A program made the translations under genes and the position numbers. This document shows, in pieces, positions 17,623 through 26,852 of a stretch of 64,000 bases of DNA. The DNA comes from Methylotenera versatilis 301. Its GTDB lineage: Bacteria > Pseudomonadota > Gammaproteobacteria > Burkholderiales > Methylophilaceae. Location: positions 992,001-1,056,000 of the forward strand of contig NC_014207.1 in NCBI RefSeq assembly GCF_000093025.1. The letters are read 5' to 3'. Within the stretch, counting starts at the first letter, position 1; every line of letters starts with the position of its first letter. A model generated the notes under the pieces. That model saw nothing but the letters and a program-made list of their open reading frames with translations. It was not told the DNA's origin and searched no databases.

Positions 17623-18984
17623 ATGAGCTTAAAATTCCGTCTAAATTTATTGATTACACTGCTTTCGCTAGCCTTTATTTTGGTAGTGGGTACGATTTTA
17701 GTTAACGACACCAGAATTTCTATTCGAGAACGCGTCGAGGCGGCAAGCCGTGTGACGGTTCAGTTGCTGGATACTGTCATTATAAGTTCGGCGCTTAACC
17801 CAGAATATGGGCCAACGCATAAAGTGTTGCAAAGCTTTTTGCAGTCATTAGGTTATGTGCGTAGCAGCCATATTATGCTTTACGATATCCGAGGCAATGT
17901 GCTTTACGAGTCGCCCGAATCTACGTTTAAAAGTAACGTTCACCCACCCGAATGGTTTGTTAAGCTGGTAGCGCCTAAAACTGAGACTGTAGAACGAAAA
18001 ATTCGCTATGGTACTTTGGTGGTTTCATCAAGCGCAGCGGGTTCTATCCGTGAAGCTTGGGCGGGTTTTAGTCAGTTAATGTGGGTAGGTCTGATTTTTT
18101 TCATACTACTCAATGTGATGGTGTATGCGCTATTAAGTCATTCACTTAGACCTGTAAACCGTATTTTGGCATCGATTAATCGTATGGAAAAGGGCGATTT
18201 AAGCACACGATTACCCACTTTTACCTTGCCAGAGTTTGATCGCATCGGGCATAGCCTCAACCGCATGGCGGAGTCACTCGCTGCCGAGCGCCAGCTAGAA
18301 GAAAATCGCCAGCTGACCCAGCTTATTCAAAGTCATATCGAAGATGAGCGTCGCAGTCTAGCTAGAGAGTTGCACGATGAACTTGGACAATATGTGACGG
18401 CAATTAAGACTTTCGCGGTCGCTATTGCCAATAAAACCAAAGAAAAATCGCCTGATATTTCAAGTAATGCCCAGGTCATTGTATCTGCAGCAAACCAGAT
18501 TTACGATGGTATGCATAATATTGTCCGTAAGCTGCGTCCGGGTGCATTGGATAACCTTGGGCTTTCTGAAACACTAAAAGATACCGTGCATTATTGGCAA
18601 AATCTTCATCCAGAAATGAAGATTAATTTAAGCTTGGAGGGTAATCTGGATAAGCTTGGCGAAACGTTGAACATCAATATTTATCGCATCGTGCAAGAAG
18701 CCATCAATAATGCGCTTAAACATGCGCAGGCTAGCATCATTGATATTAAGTTGGCAGTTTTAGCAGATGCAAGTCATGTCGAGGCAGCTAACATTGCGCT
18801 GACAATTAAAGATAATGGTGTCGGCATGAATATACAAACAGTAGACCAAACCCAACATTTTGGTTTGCTAGGTATGCGCGAGCGAGTGCAGGGTTTTCAT
18901 GGTAGTTTTAGTATCGCTTCTGAACCGAATCAAGGAACAACCCTCTACATTAATATACCGCAAGTGTTGCAAGCGCAAATTTAG
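17623..18984 (+). CDS. Sensor histidine kinase, NarL-partner type
   Basis: Membrane sensor kinase of the HisKA_3 class. A transmembrane helix (residues 8-27), a periplasmic domain of about 125 residues, a second helix near 155-175, HAMP (HSLRPVNRILASINRMEKGDL), a dimerisation helix with His251 in ARELHDELGQ, and a HATPase with NIYRIVQEAINNALKHA, DNGVGM and GLLGMRERV. The frame can be opened three codons upstream at a TTG, but ATG 17623 is the natural start. Followed 29 bp later by its regulator. Divergent from dhaLK, whose expression it might control; no signal can be assigned. Confidence 0.9.
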   Translation: MSLKFRLNLLITLLSLAFILVVGTILVNDTRISIRERVEAASRVTVQLLDTVIISSALNPEYGPTHKVLQSFLQSLGYVRSSHIMLYDIRGNVLYESPESTFKSNVHPPEWFVKLVAPKTETVERKIRYGTLVVSSSAAGSIREAWAGFSQLMWVGLIFFILLNVMVYALLSHSLRPVNRILASINRMEKGDLSTRLPTFTLPEFDRIGHSLNRMAESLAAERQLEENRQLTQLIQSHIEDERRSLARELHDELGQYVTAIKTFAVAIANKTKEKSPDISSNAQVIVSAANQIYDGMHNIVRKLRPGALDNLGLSETLKDTVHYWQNLHPEMKINLSLEGNLDKLGETLNINIYRIVQEAINNALKHAQASIIDIKLAVLADASHVEAANIALTIKDNGVGMNIQTVDQTQHFGLLGMRERVQGFHGSFSIASEPNQGTTLYINIPQVLQAQI

Positions 18985-19013
18985 ATATATAAAACACAGA
19001 CAATGGATAAAAT

Positions 19014-19652
19014 ATGAGCTTAATCAATGTAATGTTAGTCGATGATCACGCAGTAGTGCGCATGGGATTTAAGATGCTGCTTGAATCAGATTCTGATATT
19101 AAAGTCATTGCCGAAGCGGAAAGTGGTGAGCAAGCCATACAGCGTTTTGTGGAATTTAAACCGCACGTGGTGGTGATGGATATTACGATGCCAGGCATAG
19201 GCGGCTTAGAAGCGATTGAGCGGATTTTGGCTAAAGATAGTTCTGCCAAGATTTTAGTATTGTCCGCGCATGAAGACTCAGTGCACCCTAAGCGCGTATT
19301 GAATGCTGGCGCGATGGGTTATTTGACTAAGCGTAGTGCGGCAGAAGAGATGATTAAAGCCATTCGTGTGGTCGCAACAGGTAAAAAATATTTGGAGGCA
19401 AGTGTCGCGCAACAAATGGCGATACAGCAATTATCTGGCGATCAGAACCCTGTTGATGTATTGTCGCCGCGTGAGTTTGAGGTATTTATGGCATTGGCAA
19501 AAGGTAAAACCACTAATGAAATTGCCGAAACTTTGTTTTTAAGTCCGCGTACTGTAGGCACGCATCTTTACAATATCAAGCAAAAGTTGAATGCAAATAA
19601 TTCGGCAGAAATCGCGCTGATTGCTATGCGCAGCGGTTTGCTCGATGCTTAA
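19014..19652 (+). CDS. LuxR/NarL-family response regulator
   Basis: Receiver domain with acidic pair DDH, phospho-acceptor Asp56 in VVVMDITMPG and Lys in LTKRS. C-terminal LuxR helix-turn-helix: LSPREFEVFMALAKGKTTNEIA and LSPRTVGTHLYNIKQKL. 212 residues. Co-transcribed with the preceding HisKA_3 kinase, its obvious partner. Convergent with a lipoprotein gene 24 bp away. The target genes are unknown; the divergent dhaLK promoter is the nearest candidate. Confidence 0.92.
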   Translation: MSLINVMLVDDHAVVRMGFKMLLESDSDIKVIAEAESGEQAIQRFVEFKPHVVVMDITMPGIGGLEAIERILAKDSSAKILVLSAHEDSVHPKRVLNAGAMGYLTKRSAAEEMIKAIRVVATGKKYLEASVAQQMAIQQLSGDQNPVDVLSPREFEVFMALAKGKTTNEIAETLFLSPRTVGTHLYNIKQKLNANNSAEIALIAMRSGLLDA

Positions 19653-19676
19653 AGTTGCAGCCTAAATGTTGCTGAC

Positions 19677-20321
19677 TTAATTCACTGCGTAACGCGCTAC
19701 ACTCAACTGTCCTGCTGTAGATAACTCGACCAGCGCTTTAGAGCCGCTATGTAACTTACCTAACTCCATTGGAATCAAAAAAGTAATCACTTCTTGTTTG
19801 TTGAGCTTAGTATTGCTAGTGGCACCAATGGCAATTTGGCTTTGTTGCCATTCATTTTCAGGAGGGAGTTCGGTTGAACCTTGCTTCTTTGCAGCTTCGA
19901 GAATATGTTGTTTTTCGTCTCCTATCAGCAAACTCCACACTTCAACTTGTACCAATTTAGCTTCTTGCATGAGTTGGACGGGTTTTTCTTCGTCCAATAG
20001 CGCTTGCTGAGGTAAGGGTTCAATTTCAGGTTTAATTTCTTGAAAACCCGAATTGATAAACGCAATGTCATATTTATCTGGCGTTGTATTTTTAAGAGGC
20101 ATATTTTGCGCAGCTAGCTTTTGCTTTTCTTCATTTGCATCTAGCGCTGCTGCGGTAGCCTTGTCGGCACCCTGCAATAATATAGATTGCACAATTTGTT
20201 GTGCAATAGGCGCGCCCACGCAACTGCAAAGCGCTGTAGTCATTAAGACTAATGCCGACCATCTACTAGCCGACCATTTAGCCGAGCATCTAATAGTGCC
20301 TTGATGTGCCATAAGACGCAT
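19677..20321 (-). CDS. Putative lipoprotein of unknown function
   Basis: 214 residues. The basic N-terminus is followed by a hydrophobic stretch (SALVLMTTALCSC) ending in a Cys, an atypical lipobox with Cys at -2. The rest is hydrophilic, with Pro/Glu-rich linker sequence (residues 95-115) and a C-terminal beta-type segment (EVITFLIPMELGKLHSGSKA). It is not recognised as a known family. The longer N-terminus may be mis-assigned; internal starts near residue 4 would fit a normal signal peptide equally well. Monocistronic. Confidence 0.65.
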   Translation of the reverse strand: MRLMAHQGTIRCSAKWSASRWSALVLMTTALCSCVGAPIAQQIVQSILLQGADKATAAALDANEEKQKLAAQNMPLKNTTPDKYDIAFINSGFQEIKPEIEPLPQQALLDEEKPVQLMQEAKLVQVEVWSLLIGDEKQHILEAAKKQGSTELPPENEWQQSQIAIGATSNTKLNKQEVITFLIPMELGKLHSGSKALVELSTAGQLSVARYAVN

Positions 20322-20385
20322 ATATTGTTAACGTGGGAAAGTTAGATTACTGCCGAATAATGAGATTGTCCAGTAAAATAAACGG

Positions 20386-21342
20386 CTAACTTACTGTTTT
20401 AATTGTTTCTTGTGCAGTTCTCTCTGCCTGATCTAGAGCTGTCTGATGAGGAATTTTCTGAGGCGTTTGAGTGGTGCGCACGCTAATCACGCCGCTGAGT
20501 ATAATGAGTCCGATTGCAAGCCAAGCGTCTAGACTTAAATGCTCATTCCACCAAAGTACACCAAATAAGCTTGCGAGCACTACCGTGACATAAGCCAAGC
20601 TCGCCACAACCAACGTATTGCCAGTGCGGTAGGCGCGCGTCATGGCTAATTGTGCAATCGTTGCAGAAAAACCTAGCCCCAGTAAAACGGGTAAATCTTG
20701 CCATTCAATCGTATGAAAGCTATCAAAAAACATCCATAAACCAGCGCCTATCGTTGAAATAAGCGTGAAATAAAATACGGTTCGCCAATCTGGTTCGTTG
20801 GCTTTACCTAGCTGTTTGACGTGTATGTAGGCGAACGCTGCGCCCATACCTGAAAGCAAACCTATGCTGCCTGCTAACCAATCGGCACTGCTGAAGTTAG
20901 GTTTAAGCAGCAGGCTCACGCCCATAAATCCAATGATTAGCCCAATAAACAGAGACTTTTTTGGTTTTTCATGTAATAAAAATGGGGTAAATATGGCCAA
21001 AAATAAAGGTGATGTGTAGTTGAGTGTAATTGCTGTTGCGAGTGGCAAATGTGCAATCGCATAGAAAAATAACACTAATGAAACAAAGCCAACCACAGCA
21101 CGCGACATTTGCTTAAACATGACCGGCGTGGCTAAGGGTAGTTTGTTGACTGCGATATATAACCAAATCACGATTAAGCCGAATATAGAGCGGTAAAACA
21201 CTAACTCACTGCTACTGAATTTTTGTGCGCCGACTTTCACCAAAGCACCCATGATGGCAAAGCCCAGTGCGGCTACTAGCATCCATAAACTACCTAGATT
21301 AGGGAGCTTAAACTTAGAAGAGGGTTTATCTGATGGGTTCAC
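20386..21342 (-). CDS. EamA/DMT-family transporter
   Basis: Drug/metabolite-type exporter with two EamA repeats and about ten transmembrane helices in 318 residues. First repeat starts GSLWMLVAALGFAIMGALVKVGA; second near residue 155 (LAGSIGLLSGMGAAFAYIHVK). It ends with a hydrophilic tail of about 25 residues. It begins nine bases after the Rieske oxygenase stop codon, so the two form an operon; the substrate might relate to that enzyme, but cannot be named. Confidence 0.88.
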   Translation of the reverse strand: MNPSDKPSSKFKLPNLGSLWMLVAALGFAIMGALVKVGAQKFSSSELVFYRSIFGLIVIWLYIAVNKLPLATPVMFKQMSRAVVGFVSLVLFFYAIAHLPLATAITLNYTSPLFLAIFTPFLLHEKPKKSLFIGLIIGFMGVSLLLKPNFSSADWLAGSIGLLSGMGAAFAYIHVKQLGKANEPDWRTVFYFTLISTIGAGLWMFFDSFHTIEWQDLPVLLGLGFSATIAQLAMTRAYRTGNTLVVASLAYVTVVLASLFGVLWWNEHLSLDAWLAIGLIILSGVISVRTTQTPQKIPHQTALDQAERTAQETIKTVS

Positions 21343-21351
21343 AAGGTATGT

Positions 21352-22470
21352 TTAAGTGACATGCTTTTCAAGTTGCTTGCGATACCAAATATGAAAGTGT
21401 TCAAGGCCGGTTTCCATGGGGTGTTGATAAGGGCCACGCTCGTCAAGTCCTTGCGAGAACAGGGCTCGGCGACCATCGTGCATACGTTGGCAAATTTCAT
21501 TATCTTCTACAGCGGTCTCATTATAGGCGGCTTGTTGCGCCTGAATATATTCACGTTCAAATAATGCAATATCTTCAGGGTAATAAAACTCTACGACATT
21601 AGTACAAGCATCGACACCGCGAGGAATAATATGCGAAACAACCAATACGTTAGGATACCATTCAATCATCAAGAACGGATAATAGACCATCCAGATGGCG
21701 CCATATTTAGGCGTGGTAGCTGCATGGTACTGTGATATTTGACGCTGCCATTGCTGGTAAATAGCTGAGTCCGTTGTACTTTCTGGCGGTCGATAGCCTA
21801 CAGTTTGTACGCTATACTCATCGCCGAACTCCCAGTTTAGAGCGCCACAATCAACAAACTGATTGAGCCCAGGATGAAATGGACCAACGTGATAATCCTC
21901 CAAATACACTTCAATAAACGTTTTCCAGTTGAAGTTGTATTCATCCACCATCACGCGGTCTAGCTGGTAGCCAGTAAAGTCAAAATCTTGCTTGCAGCCA
22001 ATCTTAGCAAGGTCTTTTGCAATATCATGTTTGCTATCAAACAACAAGCCTTGCCAGTTTTGTAAAGGTTGATTATCTAAATGCAGGCATGGGTTTTGCT
22101 CAAAATGCGGGGCGCCTAAAAGCTTACCTTCTAAGTTGTATGTCCAGCGGTGTAAAGGACAAACGATATTTTTTGTATGCCCATGGCCTTTCAGCATGAT
22201 GGCTTGTCTATGACGACATACATTGCTGATGACACTAATGGACTCTTGCTGACGTATCAAGCTTTTAGCTTCACCAGTCCAATCCAGCACTTGGTAATCA
22301 CCCACATTTGGCACCATAAGCTCATGACCAAGGTATTTCGGCGCCTTGGCGAAAAGGTATTTTTGCTCAATAGCATAGATGTCAGGGTCAACGTACCACG
22401 CAACAGGTAGTTGAGCTTGAGGTGCAGATATCTGAGATTTTGGTTGAGTGACTAAACTTAGCGAAGCCAT
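21352..22470 (-). CDS. Rieske non-haem iron oxygenase, alpha subunit
   Basis: 372-residue ring-hydroxylating or N-demethylating type oxygenase. Rieske [2Fe-2S] ligands: Cys85-x-His87 and Cys104-x2-His107 (CRH ... CPLH). Catalytic domain: bridging Asp192 with Fe ligands His194 and His199 in EDYHVGPFH. Similar proteins oxidise quaternary amines (choline, stachydrine, betaine) as well as aromatics, so substrate cannot be deduced. No ferredoxin or reductase gene is adjacent; electron transfer must come from elsewhere. Operon with the DMT transporter; divergent from argD across 254 bp in which no further gene is seen. Confidence 0.88.
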   Translation of the reverse strand: MASLSLVTQPKSQISAPQAQLPVAWYVDPDIYAIEQKYLFAKAPKYLGHELMVPNVGDYQVLDWTGEAKSLIRQQESISVISNVCRHRQAIMLKGHGHTKNIVCPLHRWTYNLEGKLLGAPHFEQNPCLHLDNQPLQNWQGLLFDSKHDIAKDLAKIGCKQDFDFTGYQLDRVMVDEYNFNWKTFIEVYLEDYHVGPFHPGLNQFVDCGALNWEFGDEYSVQTVGYRPPESTTDSAIYQQWQRQISQYHAATTPKYGAIWMVYYPFLMIEWYPNVLVVSHIIPRGVDACTNVVEFYYPEDIALFEREYIQAQQAAYNETAVEDNEICQRMHDGRRALFSQGLDERGPYQHPMETGLEHFHIWYRKQLEKHVT

Positions 22471-22724
22471 AGTGCATTAAGAGCGCAATAAGAGTGTAAT
22501 AGTAGACAGTTAAAATAGTTGGTAATTAAATTCCAAGCCCGCGATTTTTGCCCAAATCGGCATTTTTTTCAAGTAATAATTGCAAGGATTAATGGTTTTT
22601 ATCGTGTTGTTTTATCTGCTAAAACTTGCCAATAATGAGGTTTTCAGCTAATCTCGCAAGGTTGTAGCTTGAATTTTAATTCCAGTATTTTTAACCCCAT
22701 ATTTTCACATTACAGTAAACCTCT

Positions 22725-23906
22725 ATGTCAAATCACTTAATGAATACTTATTCACGTCAGCCGGTCACCTTTGTAAAAGGCGATGGCGTTTGGTTATACG
22801 ATGATAAAGGCGATAAATATTTAGACGCACTTGCTGGGGTTGCGGTAAATGGCTTGGGTCATGCGCATCCTAAGCTGGTGAAAGCGATTAGTGAGCAAGC
22901 GGGTAAGCTAATCCATGTATCGAATATCTATAACATAGCAGAACAAGAAGCCTTGGCTGACAAGCTTTGTGAAATTTCAGGCATGGATAAAGTGTTTTTC
23001 TGTAACTCTGGCTGTGAAGCGAATGAAGCCAGCATTAAGTTAGCCAGACTTTATGGACATAACAAAGGAATCGTTAATCCTGAAATTATCGTGATGGATA
23101 AATCATTCCATGGCCGTACGATGGCAACGCTTTCTGCGACGGGTAATCGCAAAGTACAAGCAGGTTTCGAGCCGCTAGTGAGCGGATTCGTTCGTGTGCC
23201 TTACGATGATATTGAAGCGGTTAAACAAGTGGCCTCTCGCAACTCTAATGTGGTCGCGGTTTTGGTAGAGCCAGTGCAAGGCGAAGGCGGCATTAATATT
23301 CCTAAAGATGCGAGTGGCTATTTAGAAACATTACGTGAAATTTGTGATGCACATGGCTGGCTATTGATGTTAGATGAAGTGCAAACGGGTATTGCTCGTA
23401 CGGGAACTTGGTTTGCTTTCCAACATACAACTATTAAACCTGATGTGATGAGTCTTGCAAAAGGTCTGGGTTCAGGTGTGCCGATTGGTGCCTGTGTTGC
23501 GAGTGGTAAAGCGGCCGAAGTATTCACTTATGGTAAACATGGCTCAACCTTTGGCGGCAACCCATTGGCAACTGCGGCGGGCTTAGCGACTTTAAATATT
23601 ATCGAAGAAGAGCGCTTGCGTGAAAATGCAGAAAAAATCGGCAATCTGATTCGTGAAGGCTTTACTGCCGACTTTATAGATACTAAGGGCGTGGTTGTGG
23701 TGCGCAATGCTGGCATGATGATTGGTATCGAACTAGATAGACCGTGCGGTGATTTGGTAAGCATAGCATTGGCAGAGAAGCTGTTGATTAACGTAACGGC
23801 TGATAAAGTGGTGCGTTTGTTGCCACCATTAGTCATGAACGAGTCTGAGGCAAATGAGTTGGTGAAACGACTATCTGTCATCATTAAGGCTTTTTTAAAC
23901 AGTTAG
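22725..23906 (+). CDS. argD: Acetylornithine aminotransferase ArgD
   Basis: Class III PLP aminotransferase that converts N-acetylglutamate semialdehyde to acetylornithine in arginine synthesis; some also act in lysine synthesis. 393 residues. Motifs: FCNSGCEANEASIKLAR, SFHGRTMATLSATG, MLDEVQTGIARTG, and the PLP lysine in SLAKGLGSGVPIGA. GSTFGGNPLATAAGLA follows. First gene of the argD-argF-(membrane protein)-argG series; argF starts 44 bp downstream. Assigned as ArgD rather than GABA or ornithine aminotransferase because of this context. Confidence 0.95.
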   Translation: MSNHLMNTYSRQPVTFVKGDGVWLYDDKGDKYLDALAGVAVNGLGHAHPKLVKAISEQAGKLIHVSNIYNIAEQEALADKLCEISGMDKVFFCNSGCEANEASIKLARLYGHNKGIVNPEIIVMDKSFHGRTMATLSATGNRKVQAGFEPLVSGFVRVPYDDIEAVKQVASRNSNVVAVLVEPVQGEGGINIPKDASGYLETLREICDAHGWLLMLDEVQTGIARTGTWFAFQHTTIKPDVMSLAKGLGSGVPIGACVASGKAAEVFTYGKHGSTFGGNPLATAAGLATLNIIEEERLRENAEKIGNLIREGFTADFIDTKGVVVVRNAGMMIGIELDRPCGDLVSIALAEKLLINVTADKVVRLLPPLVMNESEANELVKRLSVIIKAFLNS

Positions 23907-23950
23907 AAGTACAATAGAATTTAAAGCAAAAATCACTGCGGTAAACCATT

Positions 23951-24871
23951 ATGGCAATAAAACATTTTTTACAATTCAATGACTTAAATCGTGAAGAGCT
24001 CGAATATGTATTCGAACGTAGCCGTTTAATTAAAAAGCAGTTCAAAGCTTATCAGCAATATTGGCCTTTGCAAGATCGTACTTTGGTGATGATTTTTGAA
24101 AAAGCCAGTACACGTACGCGCTTATCTTTTGAAGCTGGTATGCATCAATTGGGCGGTTCTGCGATTTATCTCAACACGCGCGACTCACAATTAGGTCGTG
24201 GTGAGCCAGTGGAAGATGCTGCACAAGTGATTTCACGCATGAGTGACATTGTGATGATTCGTACTTTTGAGCAAGAAATTATCGAACGTTTTGCGGCTAA
24301 CTCTCGTGTGCCCGTCATCAATGGTTTAACCAATGAATATCACCCATGCCAAATTCTTGCAGATATTTTTACTTTTATTGAGCATCGCGGTTCAATTCAA
24401 GGTAAGACTGTTGCGTGGATTGGTGACAGTAATAATGTTTGCAACACATGGCTACAGGCTGCTGAAGTACTGGATTTCAACGTACACGTTTCTACGCCAC
24501 CGGGTTATGAAGTTGAAGCGGAACGCGCCAATTTGTATGGACATGACCATTATGAAGAGTTTGCAGATCCAATGGAGGCTGCAAAAGGCGCTGATCTAGT
24601 GACTACAGACGTGTGGACTAGCATGGGTTTTGAAGCGGAAAATGAAGAGCGCTTACGTGACTTTGCTGATTGGCAAGTCGATGGCGATATGATGCGTGTT
24701 GCAGCAAAAGATGCGTTATTTATGCACTGCCTGCCAGCGCATCGTGGTGAAGAAGTTGCTGCCGATGTGATTGATGGGTCACAGTCAGTAGTTTGGGATG
24801 AAGCGGAGAATCGCTTGCACGTGCAAAAAGCATTGATGGAGTATTTGCTATTAGGCCGAGTAAGCGTTTAG
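23951..24871 (+). CDS. argF: Ornithine carbamoyltransferase ArgF
   Basis: Transfers the carbamoyl group to ornithine to make citrulline. Carbamoyl-phosphate loop EKASTRTRLSFEAG (near residue 51), HPCQILAD (near 134), and the ornithine site HCLPAHRGEE near 264. 306 residues, normal length. The stop TAG is followed immediately by the ATG of the next gene (24872). Confidence 0.96.
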   Translation: MAIKHFLQFNDLNREELEYVFERSRLIKKQFKAYQQYWPLQDRTLVMIFEKASTRTRLSFEAGMHQLGGSAIYLNTRDSQLGRGEPVEDAAQVISRMSDIVMIRTFEQEIIERFAANSRVPVINGLTNEYHPCQILADIFTFIEHRGSIQGKTVAWIGDSNNVCNTWLQAAEVLDFNVHVSTPPGYEVEAERANLYGHDHYEEFADPMEAAKGADLVTTDVWTSMGFEAENEERLRDFADWQVDGDMMRVAAKDALFMHCLPAHRGEEVAADVIDGSQSVVWDEAENRLHVQKALMEYLLLGRVSV

Positions 24872-25180
24872 ATGGATAAAAAGGAAAATATCCTTTCAAG
24901 CCATATATTGCCAGTTTCGGCCACTATGATTGGTGTTTGTATGACCGTTATTTCTGTTATACAGCTAGCACCTAAAAAAGGCATTTCGTCTTGGGCAGAT
25001 AATGTATTAGCCATTGACAGCCTGTTTTTTCTAGCGAGCATGATGTTGTCATATTGGTCGATTAGACATAAAGATCAGCGAGTGAACGCAGAGCTTTATG
25101 CGGATAGGTTTTTTATATTTGGTATGGTCATGATGGTGGCTGTTAGCTTTTTAGTGGCGTTTGAATTATTTACGGATTAA
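24872..25180 (+). CDS. Small membrane protein inside the arginine operon
   Basis: 102 residues with three predicted transmembrane helices (about 14-32, 44-64, 81-99) and short polar ends. Begins on the base after the argF stop and ends 12 bp before argG, so it is certainly co-transcribed. DUF2721-like proteins have a similar layout, but I cannot claim membership. It has no role in known arginine synthesis; possibilities are a transport helper or a passenger gene. Confidence 0.8.
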   Translation: MDKKENILSSHILPVSATMIGVCMTVISVIQLAPKKGISSWADNVLAIDSLFFLASMMLSYWSIRHKDQRVNAELYADRFFIFGMVMMVAVSFLVAFELFTD

Positions 25181-25192
25181 GGATTAGAAGTA

Positions 25193-26413
25193 ATGAGTAA
25201 AGTAAACAAAGTTGTATTGGCTTATTCGGGTGGTTTAGACACTTCAGTGATTTTGAAATGGCTACAAGACGAGTATCAATGTGAAGTCGTTACATTTACC
25301 GCCGATTTAGGTCAAGGTGAAGAGTTAGAGCCTGCACGTGCAAAAGCAAAAGCAGCGGGCGTAAAAGAAATCTATATTGATGATGTCCGTGAAGAATTCG
25401 TGCGTGATTTCGTATTTCCAATGTTCCGCGCGAACACTGTGTATGAAGGCGAATATCTATTAGGTACTTCAATTGCGCGACCTTTAATCGCAAAACGTTT
25501 GATTGAAATTGCCCGTGAAACCAATGCCGATGCTATTTCACATGGCGCAACAGGTAAAGGCAATGACCAAGTACGTTTTGAGCTGGGTGCTTACGCGCTT
25601 AACCCAAACATTCAAATTATTGCCCCGTGGCGCGAGTGGGATCTACTTAGCCGTGAAAAACTGATGTCGTATGCCGAGAAACACGGCATTCCTGTAGACA
25701 TGAAACATAAACAAGGCGGTAGCCCATATTCTATGGATGCTAACTTGCTGCATATTTCATACGAAGGCCGTCATTTAGAAAACCCAGCGGCAGAGGCTGA
25801 AGAGTCTATGTGGCGTTGGAGTGTTAGCCCAGAAAAAGCGCCAGATGCGGCTGAATATTTAGATATTGAATATGTGAATGGCGATCCTGTAAGTTTGAAT
25901 GGTCAAGCAATGAAGGCGCACGAGCTTTTGGCGCATTTGAATACCATTGGTGGCAAACACGGTATTGGTCGTTTAGATTTGGTAGAGAATCGTTACGTGG
26001 GCATGAAATCACGTGGTTGTTACGAAACACCAGGCGGTACGATTATGCTTAAAGCGCACCGTGCGATTGAAAGCATCACCTTAGACCGTGAAGTGGCGCA
26101 CTTAAAAGATGACTTAATGCCACGTTACGCCAGCATGATTTACAACGGCTATTGGTGGAGCCCTGAGCGTATTGCCTTGCAAACTCTCATTGATCATACA
26201 CAAAGCACTGTGAATGGTTGGGTGCGCGTTAAACTTTATAAAGGCAATGTGATTGTTGTTGGGCGTGATAGCAAAACCAATTCATTGTTTGATTCTACGA
26301 TTGCGACCTTTGAAGATGACAAAGGCGCATACGACCAAAAAGATGCTGGCGGCTTTATTAAGCTAAATGCCTTAAGGTTGCGAATTGCAGCCAATCTGAA
26401 AAATAGGCAATAA
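25193..26413 (+). CDS. argG: Argininosuccinate synthase ArgG
   Basis: Joins citrulline and aspartate using ATP. N-terminal PP-loop motif [11 protein letters not shown] (residues 9-19), [11 protein letters not shown] near residue 120, and the C-terminal [12 protein letters not shown] region. 406 residues, typical of the type I enzyme. A start at 25193 has GGATTAGAAG just upstream. Last gene of the arginine operon; two terminators follow. ArgH is not in the window. Confidence 0.96.
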   Translation: MSKVNKVVLAYSGGLDTSVILKWLQDEYQCEVVTFTADLGQGEELEPARAKAKAAGVKEIYIDDVREEFVRDFVFPMFRANTVYEGEYLLGTSIARPLIAKRLIEIARETNADAISHGATGKGNDQVRFELGAYALNPNIQIIAPWREWDLLSREKLMSYAEKHGIPVDMKHKQGGSPYSMDANLLHISYEGRHLENPAAEAEESMWRWSVSPEKAPDAAEYLDIEYVNGDPVSLNGQAMKAHELLAHLNTIGGKHGIGRLDLVENRYVGMKSRGCYETPGGTIMLKAHRAIESITLDREVAHLKDDLMPRYASMIYNGYWWSPERIALQTLIDHTQSTVNGWVRVKLYKGNVIVVGRDSKTNSLFDSTIATFEDDKGAYDQKDAGGFIKLNALRLRIAANLKNRQ

Positions 26414-26415
26414 GT

Positions 26416-26440
26416 AAAAAGGGCAGATTCTGCCCTTTTT
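26416..26440 (+). terminator. Rho-independent terminator of the arginine operon
   Basis: AAAAAGGGCAGA-TT-CTGCCCTTTTT: a GC-rich stem with flanking A and T runs, three bases after the argG stop. Confidence 0.9.
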
Positions 26441-26498
26441 ATGTAGTTATATTCTGGTAACACCGTTCTGAGATAGCTAACCTTACAAATAATCTCAC

Positions 26499-26529
26499 AA
26501 AAGAGCCTGATTTTAATCAGGCTCTTTTT
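26499..26529 (+). terminator. Second rho-independent terminator
   Basis: AAAGAGCCTGATT (26500 region) pairs with AATCAGGCTCTTT (to 26528) with T-run, about 60 bp after the first terminator. Symmetrical A and T runs mean it could work in both directions. The rest of the 438-bp gap (26414-26852) holds only AT-rich sequence and a candidate -10 box. Confidence 0.88.
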
Positions 26530-26730
26530 ATTTGTGTGATTGTTTATTCATGCGGAGTATTGTTATATTTTTCATTATTTAGTTTTAATTGAACTTGTTT
26601 ACGTGTTCGTATCAACGTGATTAGAGGTCATAGATTTAAACGGTTTTTACCTGTTTATTCCAAAGATACGATTCATTAACAAATCTTCATAATAGAAAAT
26701 GTAAGCAACTCAATTCATTTGCTTAACTTA

Positions 26731-26736
26731 TATAAT
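26731..26736 (+). promoter_or_regulatory. Candidate -10 box upstream of the Fae paralogue
   Basis: A perfect TATAAT lies 117 bp before the fae-like start, after both terminators. No good -35 hexamer is seen 16-18 bp upstream, so this is weak evidence. Confidence 0.35.
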
Positions 26737-26852
26737 GAAATTTGGGCGTACTGCGACATTGCAGTTTTAGCTCAATTGAGAGAAATAGATGGCAAAGCCT
26801 TTCCGCAATGCCAAATTTGAGCAGTAATAATTTTATATTCAGGAGAATAAAA

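Noticed and set aside
26742-26852. Upstream extension of the Fae paralogue (37 residues)
   Set aside because: No ribosome binding site at 26742; the family N-terminus begins at ATG 26853, which has AGGAGA in front; the candidate -10 box lies just before 26742.
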